DNA of 64,000 nucleotides. Source: Vibrio fortis (GTDB lineage: Bacteria > Pseudomonadota > Gammaproteobacteria > Enterobacterales > Vibrionaceae). Made by a program: the position numbers and the translations under genes. Of the stretch, positions 28,120 through 37,975 are shown one piece after another. The notes under the pieces were generated by a model that saw only the letters and a program-made list of their open reading frames with translations, made no database searches and was not told the origin of the DNA. The DNA lies in contig NZ_AP025488.1 of the NCBI RefSeq assembly GCF_024347475.1, forward strand, positions 558,001 through 622,000. The letters are read 5' to 3'. Numbering within the stretch: the stretch's first letter is position 1; every line of letters begins with the position of its first letter.

Positions 28120-29049
28120 GTGTTAAATACTAACCAATTACTTCTATTCCTCGATGTCGTTCAGCAAGGATCGTTTACCAAAGCGGCAACGTTGCATGAT
28201 ATGGACAACTCGTCACTGTCGAAGCAGATTAAGCGTTTGGAAGCTGATCTCGGTGTACAGTTGCTCAATCGATCGACACGATCATTTTCTTTAACCTCGG
28301 CAGGTGAAGAGATCTTGGCGCAAGCCCGTGTTTTGCAAGATACCTTGAATCAGATTCAGGGGATTGCTGATTCGTATCAGTCAGAACCCAAAGGGGTGCT
28401 GCGAATTACCTCACCAATCTATTTCGGGCAGCAGTATTTGCAGCCGATCGTGACTCAGTTTATGCGTCGCTATCCTGATGTTCAGATTGTGCTCTCTTTG
28501 GACGATAAGATTGCCAATATCATCGCGGGTAAGATCGATATCGCTTTTCGTTTCAGTAAGTTGGTTGAATCGAACCTTATCGCCAAGAAAATCGCGGACA
28601 GTCATTTTATGCTGGTGGCATCTCATGACTTTGTTGCTGAGCATGGTGAACCGCAAACACCTCAGGATCTATTGTCGCTGCCGGCGATTATTTATACCAA
28701 TGGTGATATGACGCTCGATCAACTGCGCATAAGTGAACAGCCCAATGGTGAAACCTTCCAAGTGCTTTCACTGCAGGGCAATTACAAAGTGAGTGATGTA
28801 CGTACGATCGTGTCCGGTGTGAGTGACGGTCTAGGCTATGGGCTGTTGGATCAGTCCAATCTGCACGCACCAATGAAAGAGCTTGGACTCGTCCAGTTAC
28901 TGCCTGAGTATCGGATTTCAACGGAAGAGACCGCCATTTATGCCGTTTATCCACATAGAAAGCAGACAAAGTTGGTCAAGGAGTTCATCAGTAGTGTTCA
29001 AGAGTACATAGGCTCACCGACGATCTGGGAAAGAATGCAGAGCGAATAG
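28120..29049 (+). CDS. LysR-family transcriptional regulator
   Basis: A 309-residue LysR protein: HTH at 1-60 (GSFTKAATLHDMDNSSLSKQIKRLEADLGVQLLNRSTRSFSLT type) and an effector domain (RITSPIYFGQQYLQPIV, DIAFRFSKLVESNLIAKKI) of the CrgA-like subgroup. Translation starts at GTG 28120; the overlapping ATG at 28118 meets a stop at once, and GAGAG sits just upstream. It follows the AsnC gene by 27 bp and may be co-transcribed. Targets are unknown. Confidence 0.86.
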   Translation: MLNTNQLLLFLDVVQQGSFTKAATLHDMDNSSLSKQIKRLEADLGVQLLNRSTRSFSLTSAGEEILAQARVLQDTLNQIQGIADSYQSEPKGVLRITSPIYFGQQYLQPIVTQFMRRYPDVQIVLSLDDKIANIIAGKIDIAFRFSKLVESNLIAKKIADSHFMLVASHDFVAEHGEPQTPQDLLSLPAIIYTNGDMTLDQLRISEQPNGETFQVLSLQGNYKVSDVRTIVSGVSDGLGYGLLDQSNLHAPMKELGLVQLLPEYRISTEETAIYAVYPHRKQTKLVKEFISSVQEYIGSPTIWERMQSE

Positions 29050-29077
29050 CCACAATGTTGCTGAAACGATCAATTTG

Positions 29078-29112
29078 AGCGGTTCGAGGGATAGGCTTCG
29101 AGCCGCTTTTTT
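29078..29112 (+). terminator. Terminator after the LysR gene
   Basis: Stem GAGCGGTTCGA / TCGAGCCGCTT (one G-T pair) followed by six T. Confidence 0.8.
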
Positions 29113-29602
29113 GATTTGCCGTTTATGAGTGGTTTTGAGGTGTCGATTTACAATGTAAAACTGAGCAAAAATGAGGTGTAATCAGACGAATGAAGACGAC
29201 GTAGTCAACTGCTGAGTTACAGTGTCACTTATGGGCGTTGGTGCTATCGAATAAAACTAGCAGATTGCCGATAAGCGAAACGATAGCGCAGTAACACTTT
29301 CGTGAAGCTAAATAGGGAAAAGTGCCGGGAGTGGGTATGATGGATGAAATCAACCAACGGTAGTGTGGTTATTTTGAGTGGCTTTACCTAGCCAACAATT
29401 TACAATGGAATCAATATCACACCATCTAACAGCATTTCATTCTTAAAGAATCGGTTTAGCTTCTTATGGCATAAGAATCTTGAGATACTAAACTCACTAT
29501 GGCTAATGAATAGATACGTTTTTTTAGTCCGCCAACCTTCATTTATCGGCTAGGATCGAAATTAAAATAAACACTAGTTGAACAACAAACAGTTGAGACG
29601 TT
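29113..29602. other. Long intergenic region upstream of the Sel1-repeat gene
   Basis: No gene seen in about 490 bp. It contains two related inverted repeats at 29439-29477 (listed separately), about 125 bp before the Sel1-repeat gene. Confidence 0.5.
29439..29477. promoter_or_regulatory. Two perfect inverted repeats, possible operators
   Basis: ATTCTTAAAGAAT (29439-29451) and TTCTTATGGCATAAGAA (29461-29477; perfect 8-1-8 dyad) share the TTCTTA/TAAGAA arms and are spaced 22 bp centre to centre, close to two helical turns. The binding protein is unknown. Confidence 0.5.
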
Positions 29603-30799
29603 ATGAGCACAATGGGCATCGCTATCGGTGCAACCGCACTTTCTCTGATTTTGGTCGTCATTTGGCTGATCTCTTTATCTTTGAGAAAGCAGCGACTAGA
29701 GCAGGAGCGCAAGGCTAGAGAAGTCGCTTATCGAAAGGCGATAGAGAAGGCGCGCCTGCAAGAGAAGAAAGATCGTCTTTTTAAAGCCGAGACTGGTCAT
29801 ATTCCTTCAATTCTTTATCTCGCTAAAGAGGCAGAACGCACCAATATTAAAGAAGCTCTCTATTGGTATGAGAAAGCGGCTCAGCAAGACAACGTCAACG
29901 GTATGTATGGCATCGTAAGACTGAGCATGAAGCGCAAGGAAGACCTGATCTTAAGAGAGCAGGCAAACTTTTGGCAGTTAGCGATAGCTGCGCTAGATAA
30001 CGATTCCGACGCCAAATTCAATATGGGGCAAGCTCTGATTCACGGCCGTGGCACCACTAAGAATATCCCCAAAGGTTACGCTCTTATTGAGGAGGCAGCC
30101 ACAAGTGGACATACCGACGCCATGTTGTTCATGGGCGATTGGTGCCTAGACCAAGATAATGCTGATTACTCTCCAGAGAATGCGGTGGAGTGGTTTCGAA
30201 TGGCCGCGGATAAGCACGATCTCAATGGTAAAATTAAGCTAGGTTTGAGCTATTTGAACGGCTTGGGCGTGGAGAAAAACCACGGGCAAGGCTGCTATTG
30301 GTTAGAGAGAGCAGCAGAGAAGAATAATACTGAAGCTATGTTCCATGCTGGTGAAGCTTGGATAGATCATGGAGAGCACGGCAATGCGATCGCTTATATC
30401 TGGTTGTTCCTGTCTGCTCACTTTGGCTATGAGCCTGCAAAAGCGTTGCGCGACAAAGTAGGCGCGAACCTTGGTGTTGACTCAATAGTTGGATTGCAGT
30501 CGTTAACTAAGCCTATTATGACCAAGTTGTCTCAAGAAGCGGTAACTAAGCATTCGGTGATCAAGGCGCTTAATAAGCTCTATAAACGCAAAGTACCAGT
30601 GCCTAAGAAAACCGAAGAGGGCGTTGAGGTTATGCCAGAAGAGGTTATCGAAGAAAGCTCTGCGTCAGAGTCAAAACGAACAACAGATGCGGGGGATTAC
30701 ACGCAAGTTCCGTTTGATGCTTCAACCAGTAAGCCGAGTGATAGCGCTGCTAGCCTTGATTTCAGTCAGTCGACTGTCCAACCCAATTGGAAAAGTTAA
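29603..30799 (+). CDS. Sel1-repeat (TPR-like) membrane-anchored protein
   Basis: A 398-residue protein with an N-terminal TM helix (about 5-27), a basic coiled segment (about 28-60), then four to five Sel1-like repeats (about 65-280: EALYWYEKAAQQDNVNGMYG, AKFNMGQALIHGRGTTKN, AVEWFRMAADKHDLNGKIKLG, GCYWLERAAEKNNTEAMFHAG), and a low-complexity acidic/Ser-rich tail. Sel1 proteins are scaffolds for protein complexes. Most of the chain should be cytoplasmic, given the basic residues after the helix. Partners are unknown. Confidence 0.85.
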   Translation: MSTMGIAIGATALSLILVVIWLISLSLRKQRLEQERKAREVAYRKAIEKARLQEKKDRLFKAETGHIPSILYLAKEAERTNIKEALYWYEKAAQQDNVNGMYGIVRLSMKRKEDLILREQANFWQLAIAALDNDSDAKFNMGQALIHGRGTTKNIPKGYALIEEAATSGHTDAMLFMGDWCLDQDNADYSPENAVEWFRMAADKHDLNGKIKLGLSYLNGLGVEKNHGQGCYWLERAAEKNNTEAMFHAGEAWIDHGEHGNAIAYIWLFLSAHFGYEPAKALRDKVGANLGVDSIVGLQSLTKPIMTKLSQEAVTKHSVIKALNKLYKRKVPVPKKTEEGVEVMPEEVIEESSASESKRTTDAGDYTQVPFDASTSKPSDSAASLDFSQSTVQPNWKS

Positions 30800-30864
30800 C
30801 TCAAGCATCAAATGACAGGCGACGGAGTCATCAATTAGAAAATCAGCGTTGTGAGTTTGAAAAT

Positions 30865-30896
30865 GAAAGGGGTAGCCATTGGCTACCCCTTTTTGA
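30865..30896 (+). terminator. Terminator of the Sel1-repeat gene
   Basis: Stem AAAGGGGTAGCC/GGCTACCCCTTT with a 2-4-nt loop and five T. Confidence 0.85.
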
Positions 30897-31079
30897 TCTT
30901 AACTTAGGAACTTGTGTTTAAACGGATATGAGTACCTGCTTGAAATTCAGATGCACGTCACACCTAGTTAGATAATATGTATCGAAAACTACCATTAATT
31001 GACGTGAATTACCTGATTATCCCATGGCAGGCGAGGTCGGTATATCTTGTTTTGGTCTTAATTTACGAGAGTAAGAGCA

Positions 31080-31400
31080 ATGAGTTTAATCAGTATTCCT
31101 TATGTAGAGACCACTGCAGATACCGCTTTGCATATAGCAGCGGCTATCGTGCTGATCAGCACCATCGCTGCTGGTCTGTATGGCTTCTGGAAGCTTCATG
31201 AGATCCCTATCCAAAAGGCTCACCAGACCGACCACCATCAAATAGGATTGATTACCGCACTAACCTGGATTGGTTTTATTTGGCACTGGGTGTGGGTGCT
31301 CGCCATTATCATCGCTTTTGTAGATTTTGAAAAAGCCATTATCCGATTACGTGATTTATGGAACTCTCCGACTCAAGTTAACAAATCAGAGGATGTCTAG
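31080..31400 (+). CDS. Small inner-membrane protein, DUF3302/YiaW-like
   Basis: A 106-residue protein with two helices (about 14-36 and 57-82). Between them is HEIPIQKAHQTDHHQIG, matching the DIPYEIAKERNHPHQDA block of the YiaW-like protein at 57008-57406, and the second helix has a similar Trp-rich IWHWVWVL/PFLWIWATLW. It is directly followed (stop codon abutting the next ATG) by an HlyD-type gene, the YiaW-YiaV arrangement. It probably forms a membrane complex with that protein. Function is unknown. Confidence 0.75.
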   Translation: MSLISIPYVETTADTALHIAAAIVLISTIAAGLYGFWKLHEIPIQKAHQTDHHQIGLITALTWIGFIWHWVWVLAIIIAFVDFEKAIIRLRDLWNSPTQVNKSEDV

Positions 31401-32624
31401 ATGTTAGAAGGTTTAGCGGTTTGGTGTTTATTCATCTATCTATTAAGGCTTGTTGGTATGCCTTGGAATGCGGGCACTAAAGCATTCGCATATCTAGGAG
31501 GTAGTGGTTGGTTGTTGTTTGTTTGGGTCGGGCTCATCAACTATACACCGATGGATTTGTCTGGTGGTTCTGTGGTTCAGTCTCCTCATATTCAGCTCCG
31601 CCCAACGTCTACTAATGTGTCGGGCAAGGTTGACCAGATTTATATCACCCCAAATCAACGTATTGAGAAAGGGCAGTTAATCTATGAGATTGAAGACGAG
31701 CCTTATCAAATTGCTTATGAGCAAGCGAAGATTTCTCGTAACTCTGCCGGTGTCGCGGTGAGCACTGCGACAGAAGAAGTAAAAATTGCTGAATCGAGCT
31801 ATCAAGCGGCGTTGCATGATTTCGAAATGACGCAGAGTGAGCTCCTGACGGCACAGTCTAATCGAGACTTACAGAAGAGAACGTTGAAGCGTTATCTTGA
31901 ACAAAATCGAGTCGTGCGTAACACGATCACGGAAAGTATGATTGATAATCAGCAAACGGTAGTTGATTCTGCGGTACATACTGTGGCCAAGCTTGAATCA
32001 CAGCTTAGCAAGAAGAAATCTGATGTAGAGAAAGCTAAGCTGCAAATAACCAAAGCGGAACTCTTGGTTGAGTCTCGTCAATCGGACTATAGCGAAGCTC
32101 TGCAGAGAGTGAATAAGGCGAAATGGGATCTTGATAGCACCAAGATCTATGCACCGACAGACGGCTTTGTGACTAACTTTATTCTTCGCGAAGGGCAGCT
32201 TGTTTCTAAAGTTCCACGTTTGCAGATGTACACCAATGAAAAGTACGTGTTGATGCGTGTGAATCACCAAGCTATTAGAAATGTTAAACCGGGTCAATTG
32301 GCTGAATTTACTACTCCAGTTTACCCGGGGAAAGTGTTCACAGCTGAGGTTGAAGGTATTGTTGAAGCAACAGGTGAAGCGCAAAGTAACTTGCTTGGCT
32401 TTGACCAGAATGTTCGTTCTACCACAGGTAAGAACCTACAAAACAAACATCACTTTGTTAGGTTGAAAGTCGTTGAGCCAGAAGGCTACGACGTACCAGT
32501 TGGTTCGGTTGGTCTAGCTTGGATAAGTGGAGAAAAGCCAACAGAGCTGATGGCGTTTCTTGATGTAATACGTGGAATTATTTTACGCATGAAGTCGCAG
32601 CTCTACTACTTCTACTCTTTCTAA
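31401..32624 (+). CDS. HlyD-family membrane-fusion protein, YiaV-like
   Basis: A 407-residue protein with two N-terminal hydrophobic segments (about 4-20 and 28-48), a first lipoyl half-motif (VSGKVDQIYITPNQRIEKGQLIYEIED, about 75-101), a long coiled-coil hairpin (about 105-245), the second lipoyl half (IYAPTDGFVTNFILREGQLV) and a beta-barrel domain. Such proteins bridge inner-membrane pumps to the periplasm, but no pump or outer-membrane channel lies nearby. It forms an operon with the DUF3302-like gene upstream. A paralogous pair lies at 55878-57406. Confidence 0.85.
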   Translation: MLEGLAVWCLFIYLLRLVGMPWNAGTKAFAYLGGSGWLLFVWVGLINYTPMDLSGGSVVQSPHIQLRPTSTNVSGKVDQIYITPNQRIEKGQLIYEIEDEPYQIAYEQAKISRNSAGVAVSTATEEVKIAESSYQAALHDFEMTQSELLTAQSNRDLQKRTLKRYLEQNRVVRNTITESMIDNQQTVVDSAVHTVAKLESQLSKKKSDVEKAKLQITKAELLVESRQSDYSEALQRVNKAKWDLDSTKIYAPTDGFVTNFILREGQLVSKVPRLQMYTNEKYVLMRVNHQAIRNVKPGQLAEFTTPVYPGKVFTAEVEGIVEATGEAQSNLLGFDQNVRSTTGKNLQNKHHFVRLKVVEPEGYDVPVGSVGLAWISGEKPTELMAFLDVIRGIILRMKSQLYYFYSF

Positions 32625-32758
32625 CAGAGAGTTGGACTCAGAACCTGCGATCTCGTTTAGTGTTACCCAAATTACCGTAATGCAACGCCGACGGCAGCTC
32701 TCGCAATCGTGTTGTTAAGATGACGATTAAAGATAACGAAATCAGCTAGGTTAACTTT

Positions 32759-32791
32759 CACATCCGCAAAGTGGCAACACTCTGCGGATGT
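32759..32791. terminator. Terminator between convergent HlyD-like and AraC genes
   Basis: Stem ACATCCGCA/TGCGGATGT followed by TTTTATTTTA on plus. Confidence 0.7.
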
Positions 32792-32797
32792 TTTATT

Positions 32798-33805
32798 TTA
32801 TTCCAATGAATTGAGATATTGTTTCGGTGTCATGCCTCGATGCTTCTTAAACATATGCGTAAAGCTATCGAGATGGTTATACCCTAAACTGCTTGCCACT
32901 TCTTCGACGGGTATTGATTGGCTTAGCATTTTGACCGCTTTGTTACTTAAGACAAAACCACACATTTCGGTAAAGTTGTGGCCATACTTATGGAATCTAC
33001 GTTGAAACTGCTGAATTGATAGGCCTAACAGGCTCGATACTCTTTCGAGTGTCGGTAAACCAAAATGACATGAGTAGTTGATGGCTTCATAAACTAGCTT
33101 AGTGTCATCGCTTGGATCGGGCATGTCTAAACATCGGTCCAAATCTTCAAAATTCAGCGAAAAGGTTTGCTTGGTATCTTGATTATCAGCCAAGTTTGCC
33201 AAGCGTAAACTGGAATGAAACCAGATCTCTGTTTGATGATGATTCCACGCGACATCACAGCCAAAATAGTCTTGATATAGCTTCTCATCCGCACGCTCTC
33301 CTGAAAGCAGTACGCGCATTGGCGCAAAATCTGCTCCTAGGTATTTTTTCAATATTTTTGACATCAAAACAGCAACTCTAATGCTGTCATGAACATCTAA
33401 GTGCTTCGCATTGTATTGATTGTTGTAAGTCCATTTGATGATAGAACCTGCAGGCGCGGCAACCCAAAAAGCACCCGATTGAATGCTCCCCATACCGTAG
33501 TTTACTTTTCTGATCGTCGACATTAAGTCATGACCAGAGAGCATCCACTGTCCTAATCCACCCAAATCTTCGACCCGAAAATGACGTATAGCCTCGAGCA
33601 TAAAGTTGGGATTTTTTGTATAGCACTCGAGTTCTTCATAAAGCTTAAAGACCTCAGAAATGGGCAACAGATTCATGGTGTGATTAAACGCGGATCGGGG
33701 AATTGCCTGGGGAGAAGTTTGATCTGAATAATATTGACTACATACGTTGTAATACAAGTTCATCAGGCTGTTTACTCTAATAAAGTAAGTCTTGTTGATC
33801 GTCAT
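32798..33805 (-). CDS. AraC-family transcriptional regulator
   Basis: A 335-residue regulator with a large N-terminal arabinose-binding-like domain (about 15-215, of the OruR/ArgR-type group) and a C-terminal double HTH (about 240-335: ERVSSLLGLSIQQFQRRFHKYG and IPVEEVASSLGYNHLDSFTHMFKKHRGMTPKQYL). Effector and targets are unknown; the gene is convergent with the YiaWV-like pair and has about 400 bp of free upstream sequence. Confidence 0.88.
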   Translation of the reverse strand: MTINKTYFIRVNSLMNLYYNVCSQYYSDQTSPQAIPRSAFNHTMNLLPISEVFKLYEELECYTKNPNFMLEAIRHFRVEDLGGLGQWMLSGHDLMSTIRKVNYGMGSIQSGAFWVAAPAGSIIKWTYNNQYNAKHLDVHDSIRVAVLMSKILKKYLGADFAPMRVLLSGERADEKLYQDYFGCDVAWNHHQTEIWFHSSLRLANLADNQDTKQTFSLNFEDLDRCLDMPDPSDDTKLVYEAINYSCHFGLPTLERVSSLLGLSIQQFQRRFHKYGHNFTEMCGFVLSNKAVKMLSQSIPVEEVASSLGYNHLDSFTHMFKKHRGMTPKQYLNSLE

Positions 33806-34220
33806 TTTTCATTCAAACCTATGTAGATTAGGTCATAAAAATAGCATAAATGACGTAATTTAACGAGTTGGGACGGCGCTCACTATGTTTGCTAAACGTC
33901 TCAATTGGCAAACTTGTGAGTTAATATTGGGTAATAGCAGTGTTTAAAGACAGTGACCATTTGGGGTATCAAGATAGGCATCAAGAATTTCAGGAATGGT
34001 GAGATATTGGATAACGATGACGGAGAGCTCGTCAAATGTCTGAGCAAGTATGATTGGAATGGGAGAGAGGGAAAGTTCATACTCAGTAAAAGTACTGGCT
34101 AAGCGATTAACCGCTTGGTCTTATTGCGATTGATTTGCCTTCTTCCTTGAAGGCATAGGCTTTCCTATCGTTTAACTGGCTGAGTAGGGCTTAGGGAAAC
34201 AATCACTTAGACGTCTTCAT
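33806..34220. other. Intergenic region upstream of the AraC gene
   Basis: About 415 bp without a recognisable gene. There is a GTTTGC...GCAAAC dyad near 33889-33913 and a TGCCTTC...GAAGGCA hairpin near 34137-34156 without a T run. A 49-codon GTG frame (33953-34102) has no family features and is not called. Confidence 0.4.
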
Positions 34221-34754
34221 TCATCTATACGAAGGGTATTGCTGAAACATTTCAGCGATTTCTTCGTGAATCAGTTCGTTACGTTCCTCAGAACTCATTG
34301 ACTGAGTTAGTTTTCGGCTTGAGTTCGCAGTCCATACAACAATGTTTGTTCTATCATCGATTAGCTCGACAACTAGGTGGCCATAGGTTTGTTTCTGATA
34401 ACTTTGTGGCGTAGCCATCATCCCATGGAAATTGTTTCGACTATAGCCAATACCAAAGGAAGAGCCAGATGAAATAACTTCCGACTCTTGCAGAAGTTGA
34501 TAGCGAACATATAGGTCACCGCCGTCTTCGACAAGTTCTACGTCAGTCCGATCCATTTCCTGGACAATCGCATTTTCAATTCTGATTGAGTCGATACTAA
34601 TTGGCGTTTTGTTCTTTGCTTCATTCGTTATTTTAAGTGAACCAAAATCATAGGTTTTATATTGAGAGAAATCGGTTTGGCTATCAAAGTCGGTATTTAT
34701 TGTAGAGCAGGCTGCTAGAGGGATCGTCAGTAGTATGGTTGTTAGACGAAGCAT
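34221..34754 (-). CDS. DUF4136 lipoprotein
   Basis: A 177-residue lipoprotein: lipobox IPLAAC (Cys16), then the DUF4136 pattern NTDFDSQTDFSQYKTYDFG, a middle DLYVRYQL strand and VVELIDDRTNIVVWTANSSRKL. The family is periplasmic with unknown function. The start has AGGAGAT eight bases upstream. Confidence 0.85.
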   Translation of the reverse strand: MLRLTTILLTIPLAACSTINTDFDSQTDFSQYKTYDFGSLKITNEAKNKTPISIDSIRIENAIVQEMDRTDVELVEDGGDLYVRYQLLQESEVISSGSSFGIGYSRNNFHGMMATPQSYQKQTYGHLVVELIDDRTNIVVWTANSSRKLTQSMSSEERNELIHEEIAEMFQQYPSYR

Positions 34755-35011
34755 TTTCTATCTCCTAAGAAGGTGGTTTGAAATGAATATCTCTTCTTAA
34801 GGTGAGTATACTTGTCTGGTATTTGAGGCTTCTTTTTCGCTATATTCAGTCAGTTTTCTTATAAAAGTGACGTGATTCATCGGATTTTATTTTTTGATGT
34901 AGAGGAAATGACATTGGACGGGATAGTTCTGCAGTTACCAGAATGGTAGAAAGGTTGTTGTGTTTGAAGTCTTATTGAAAGGTAGCTCGACAGAGGATTC
35001 TGTTTCCAATA
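34755..35011. other. Spacer between DUF4136 and sstT
   Basis: Promoter region of the DUF4136 gene; AT-rich, with no gene or strong motif recognised. Confidence 0.4.
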
Positions 35012-35038
35012 AAAAAGGGTAGCGCGTGGCTACCCTTT
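35012..35038 (-). terminator. Terminator of sstT
   Basis: Stem AAGGGTAGC/GCTACCCTT-type hairpin with a T run on the minus strand. Confidence 0.85.
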
Positions 35039-35057
35039 CCTGCATTTGCAAATCAGA

Positions 35058-36278
35058 TTATGCGTCTGATTTTTGCTGTTCAGCTTTACATACAGCGGCA
35101 GTGAATACCACGTCTGTAGAGCTGTTAAGCGCTGTCTCAGCTGAATCTTGAATCACACCGATGATAAAGCCTACCGCTACAACTTGCATCGCTACGTCGT
35201 TTGAGATGCCAAATAGGCCACATGCTAGTGGAATCAGTAGTAGTGAACCACCCGCAACACCAGAAGCACCACATGCAGATACTGCAGCAACAAGGCTTAG
35301 CAGGATTGCAGTAAAGATATCGATTTGGATACCCATAGTGTGCACTGCAGCTAGCGTTAGAACAGTAATCGTGATTGCTGCACCAGCCATGTTGATGGTT
35401 GCACCTAGTGGGATAGATACAGAGTAAGTATCTTCGTCTAGGTTAAGCTTCTTACATAGGTTCATGTTTACAGGGATGTTTGCTGCACTTGAACGAGTGA
35501 AGAATGCCGTAACACCAGATTCACGTAGACACTGAAGAACAAGCGGGTAAGGGTTCTGCTTAGTCTTAACAAATACGATGATTGGGTTGATAACCAGCGC
35601 GATGATCAGCATAGAGCTTAGTAGTACAGCCAGCAGTTGACCGTAGCTTGCTAGCGCTTCGAAACCCGTTGTTGCAAACGTTGCAGATACCAGACCGAAA
35701 ATACCGAAAGGTGCTAGACGAATAATGAAGCGAACGATGTGTGAAACACTGTGGCTTAGGTCTTCGAATACCGCTTTGGTTGTCGCTGAAGCGTGATGTA
35801 GAGCAAGACCCAGACCGATCGCCCATGCAAGGATACCGATGTAGTTTGCGTTCATCAGTGCGTTTACTGGGTTATCAACCAGTTTGAATAGCAGTGTTTG
35901 TAGAACTTCTGTGATGCCTTGAGGTGGGTTAGCACCCTCAGCACCGGCAACTAGCGTAAGCGTTGTTGGGAACATAAAGCTCAGAACAACCGCTGTTAGC
36001 GCAGCAGAGAAAGTACCAATCAAGTAAAGCACGATGATTGGACGCATATGAGTATGCTGACCTTTCTTTTGGTTAGCGATAGAAGCTGCAACAAGAATGA
36101 ATACTAAAATTGGGGCTACAGCTTTTAACGCACCTACGAACAGACTACCTAGTAGACCTGCATCTTGAGCCGCCGAAGGCGAGAACATGGCGAGAACGAC
36201 ACCGAATACAATACCTGCAAGGATCTGTAGAACAAGATTTCCACGAGCGATGCGGGCGAACATGTTGTGATTTTGCAT
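35058..36278 (-). CDS. sstT: Serine/threonine:sodium symporter SstT
   Basis: A 406-residue inner-membrane transporter of the dicarboxylate/amino-acid:cation symporter family, importing serine and threonine with sodium. The opening [39 protein letters not shown] (re-entrant hairpin 1), [22 protein letters not shown] and [18 protein letters not shown] (re-entrant hairpin 2) match SstT along the whole length. The gene is monocistronic. No riboswitch is recognised in its leader. Confidence 0.95.
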   Translation of the reverse strand: MQNHNMFARIARGNLVLQILAGIVFGVVLAMFSPSAAQDAGLLGSLFVGALKAVAPILVFILVAASIANQKKGQHTHMRPIIVLYLIGTFSAALTAVVLSFMFPTTLTLVAGAEGANPPQGITEVLQTLLFKLVDNPVNALMNANYIGILAWAIGLGLALHHASATTKAVFEDLSHSVSHIVRFIIRLAPFGIFGLVSATFATTGFEALASYGQLLAVLLSSMLIIALVINPIIVFVKTKQNPYPLVLQCLRESGVTAFFTRSSAANIPVNMNLCKKLNLDEDTYSVSIPLGATINMAGAAITITVLTLAAVHTMGIQIDIFTAILLSLVAAVSACGASGVAGGSLLLIPLACGLFGISNDVAMQVVAVGFIIGVIQDSAETALNSSTDVVFTAAVCKAEQQKSDA

Positions 36279-36544
36279 AAATTACCTGCAATTGTTAACT
36301 TATTATAGTGATATTTCTTTTATAAAATGGAACCATTTCGAACTATACACTAGTCGAATGGGCGGTCATATTAGCTTGATTAATCTCAGTGTCTAGGATT
36401 AGTTTCATTTTGGTGTAATTGTTTGCGCTGTGTGGGTGTTTTGGCTCTAATTGTTAAATTAATGTATGCTATATAAGATATAAATCTTTACAAATATTGA
36501 TATGTAGTTGATGTGTCTGCGCTCGTAATTAGCAAGGAATGGTT

Positions 36545-36583
36545 ATGCAAACTATGTATGCAGAATTGATATCTTGGATGTAA
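36545..36583 (+). CDS. Candidate 12-codon ORF with ribosome site
   Basis: ATG at 36545 is preceded by AAGGA at a six-base distance. Upstream is a promoter-like TTGTTA (36451-36456), 17 bp, TAAGAT (36474-36479). The product MQTMYAELISWM has no known relative. The stop codon abuts the hairpin that terminates rsgA on the other strand. It may be a chance frame or a leader peptide. Confidence 0.2.
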   Translation: MQTMYAELISWM

Positions 36584-36616
36584 AAATGCTGCCGAATGAT
36601 CGCTCACCGGCAGCAT
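36581..36616 (-). terminator. Terminator of the rsgA gene
   Basis: Stem ATGCTGCC/GGCAGCAT with a 15-nt loop; TTTTTA follows on the minus strand. Confidence 0.75.
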
Positions 36617-36661
36617 ATATTGCTTAGTCTTGCCTATTGATTTAATGAATAAATATACCTA

Positions 36662-37729
36662 TTAATCATCAAACTGTTTTCGATAACGACCCTCGTTTTG
36701 CACACTGCGATACATCTTAGTCAGTTGCTTATAGCTCGCTCGTTTCTCTGCCAACGTCGCGCTATTTCTAGCTTGCTCTCGAAGTAGTTTTTGGTAGTTG
36801 TTAAACCGACGCTCAGTTAACTCTCCACTCTTCAATGCGCGTTGGATCTCGCATCCAGGCTCTGATTGATGTTGGCAATCTGAGAAACGACAATTCATGG
36901 CAAGCTCTTCGATGTCAGCGAAGGTTTCACTAACGCCTTCAGCGCACTCAGAGAGTTGTATCTCTCGCATTCCCGGAGTGTCGATCAACAAGCCACCATC
37001 TTTCAGAAGATGAAGCGAACGTGATGTGGTTGTGTGTCGACCTTTACTGTCGTCTTCACGAATCCCGCCTGTTGCTTGAGCTTGTTCAGCCATTAAAGAG
37101 TTGACGATTGTCGACTTGCCTACACCTGAAGAGCCCATTAGAGCGACTGTCGCACCAGAGGTACACCATGGCGCTAGAACTTGAACTGATTCCAAATCAA
37201 GGCCGTTGACTGTTTCAATCATGAGTAACGGATCTAGGCTTTGAACTTGGCTCACTTTTGTTTCTGCATCATCACACAAATCTTTTTTGGTTAAGACGAC
37301 GACAGGTTCAACCTTTGCTTCATTGGCGAGCGCTAGATAACGCTCAATGCGGCTTAGGTTAAAATCGTGATTCAAAGAAACGACGATGAACACAGTTGTC
37401 ACGTTGGCCGAGATCAATTGCTCTGCGACTCGAGTCCCTGATGCTTTGCGGCTGAATAGTGATTGGCGCTCCAATAGTCGCTCAAACTGTTGATTTGGCT
37501 TGAGGATCACCCAGTCGCCAACCGTCATAGCGGGTAGGGCATGGTGAATCGCTAGGTGGATCTCTCCCTGCTCAGAAGCAAGGGTATAGCCACTCCGGTG
37601 ATGTGCGATCACTCGTGCTGCGAAGTTTTCTTGCTCGTAATCTTCAAGTGTTAGTTGTTGTTGAAAAATAGGTTTCCATCCAAGTTGTGCGATTGAGATT
37701 GGATCGGAAAATGCGTTTTTAGAATTCAT
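36662..37729 (-). CDS. rsgA: Ribosome small-subunit-dependent GTPase A (RsgA/YjeQ)
   Basis: A 355-residue circularly permuted GTPase that helps 30S subunit maturation. An N-terminal OB-fold (about 35-95) is followed by motifs in permuted order: G4 TKKD (147-150), G1 GSSGVGKST (199-207), G2 in RHTTTS (231-236) and G3 DTPGMRE (250-256). The zinc finger is Cys280, Cys285, His287 and Cys293. Vibrios usually carry the main rsgA near psd on chromosome I, so this may be a second, divergent copy; that is an inference from memory. It is monocistronic with a good ribosome site (GAGGT). Confidence 0.9.
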   Translation of the reverse strand: MNSKNAFSDPISIAQLGWKPIFQQQLTLEDYEQENFAARVIAHHRSGYTLASEQGEIHLAIHHALPAMTVGDWVILKPNQQFERLLERQSLFSRKASGTRVAEQLISANVTTVFIVVSLNHDFNLSRIERYLALANEAKVEPVVVLTKKDLCDDAETKVSQVQSLDPLLMIETVNGLDLESVQVLAPWCTSGATVALMGSSGVGKSTIVNSLMAEQAQATGGIREDDSKGRHTTTSRSLHLLKDGGLLIDTPGMREIQLSECAEGVSETFADIEELAMNCRFSDCQHQSEPGCEIQRALKSGELTERRFNNYQKLLREQARNSATLAEKRASYKQLTKMYRSVQNEGRYRKQFDD

Positions 37730-37975
37730 TGCTATACCTCGACATACAATTCGCGGCTGTTGGCGTTATTGCGATGTCAAAAAATGAGAATATGGGTCGA
37801 ATTCAATAGATAGGACCCCGGGTATTGTGCTTGTCTGTAGCGCAAACCGGGTAAAAGAAGGTGGTAATAGATTTTTCAGCCTAGTGCGAATGATGTTTAC
37901 ACTGTGCTGGATAACAAGTTACAGGTACAGATGAAGTAACTTATTGGGTCGTAAGGGAAGTAAGTAGTTGTTGCC
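37730..37975. other. Intergenic region between rsgA and a tiny ORF
   Basis: No gene seen. A CGTAAGG...CCTTACG stem (about 37950-37980) overlaps the 3' end of the 17-codon ORF and lacks a T run. Confidence 0.4.

Noticed and set aside
33953..34102. 49-codon GTG-start frame upstream of the AraC gene
   Set aside because: Fair amino-acid composition but no ribosome site, no motif and isolated; not enough to call a gene.
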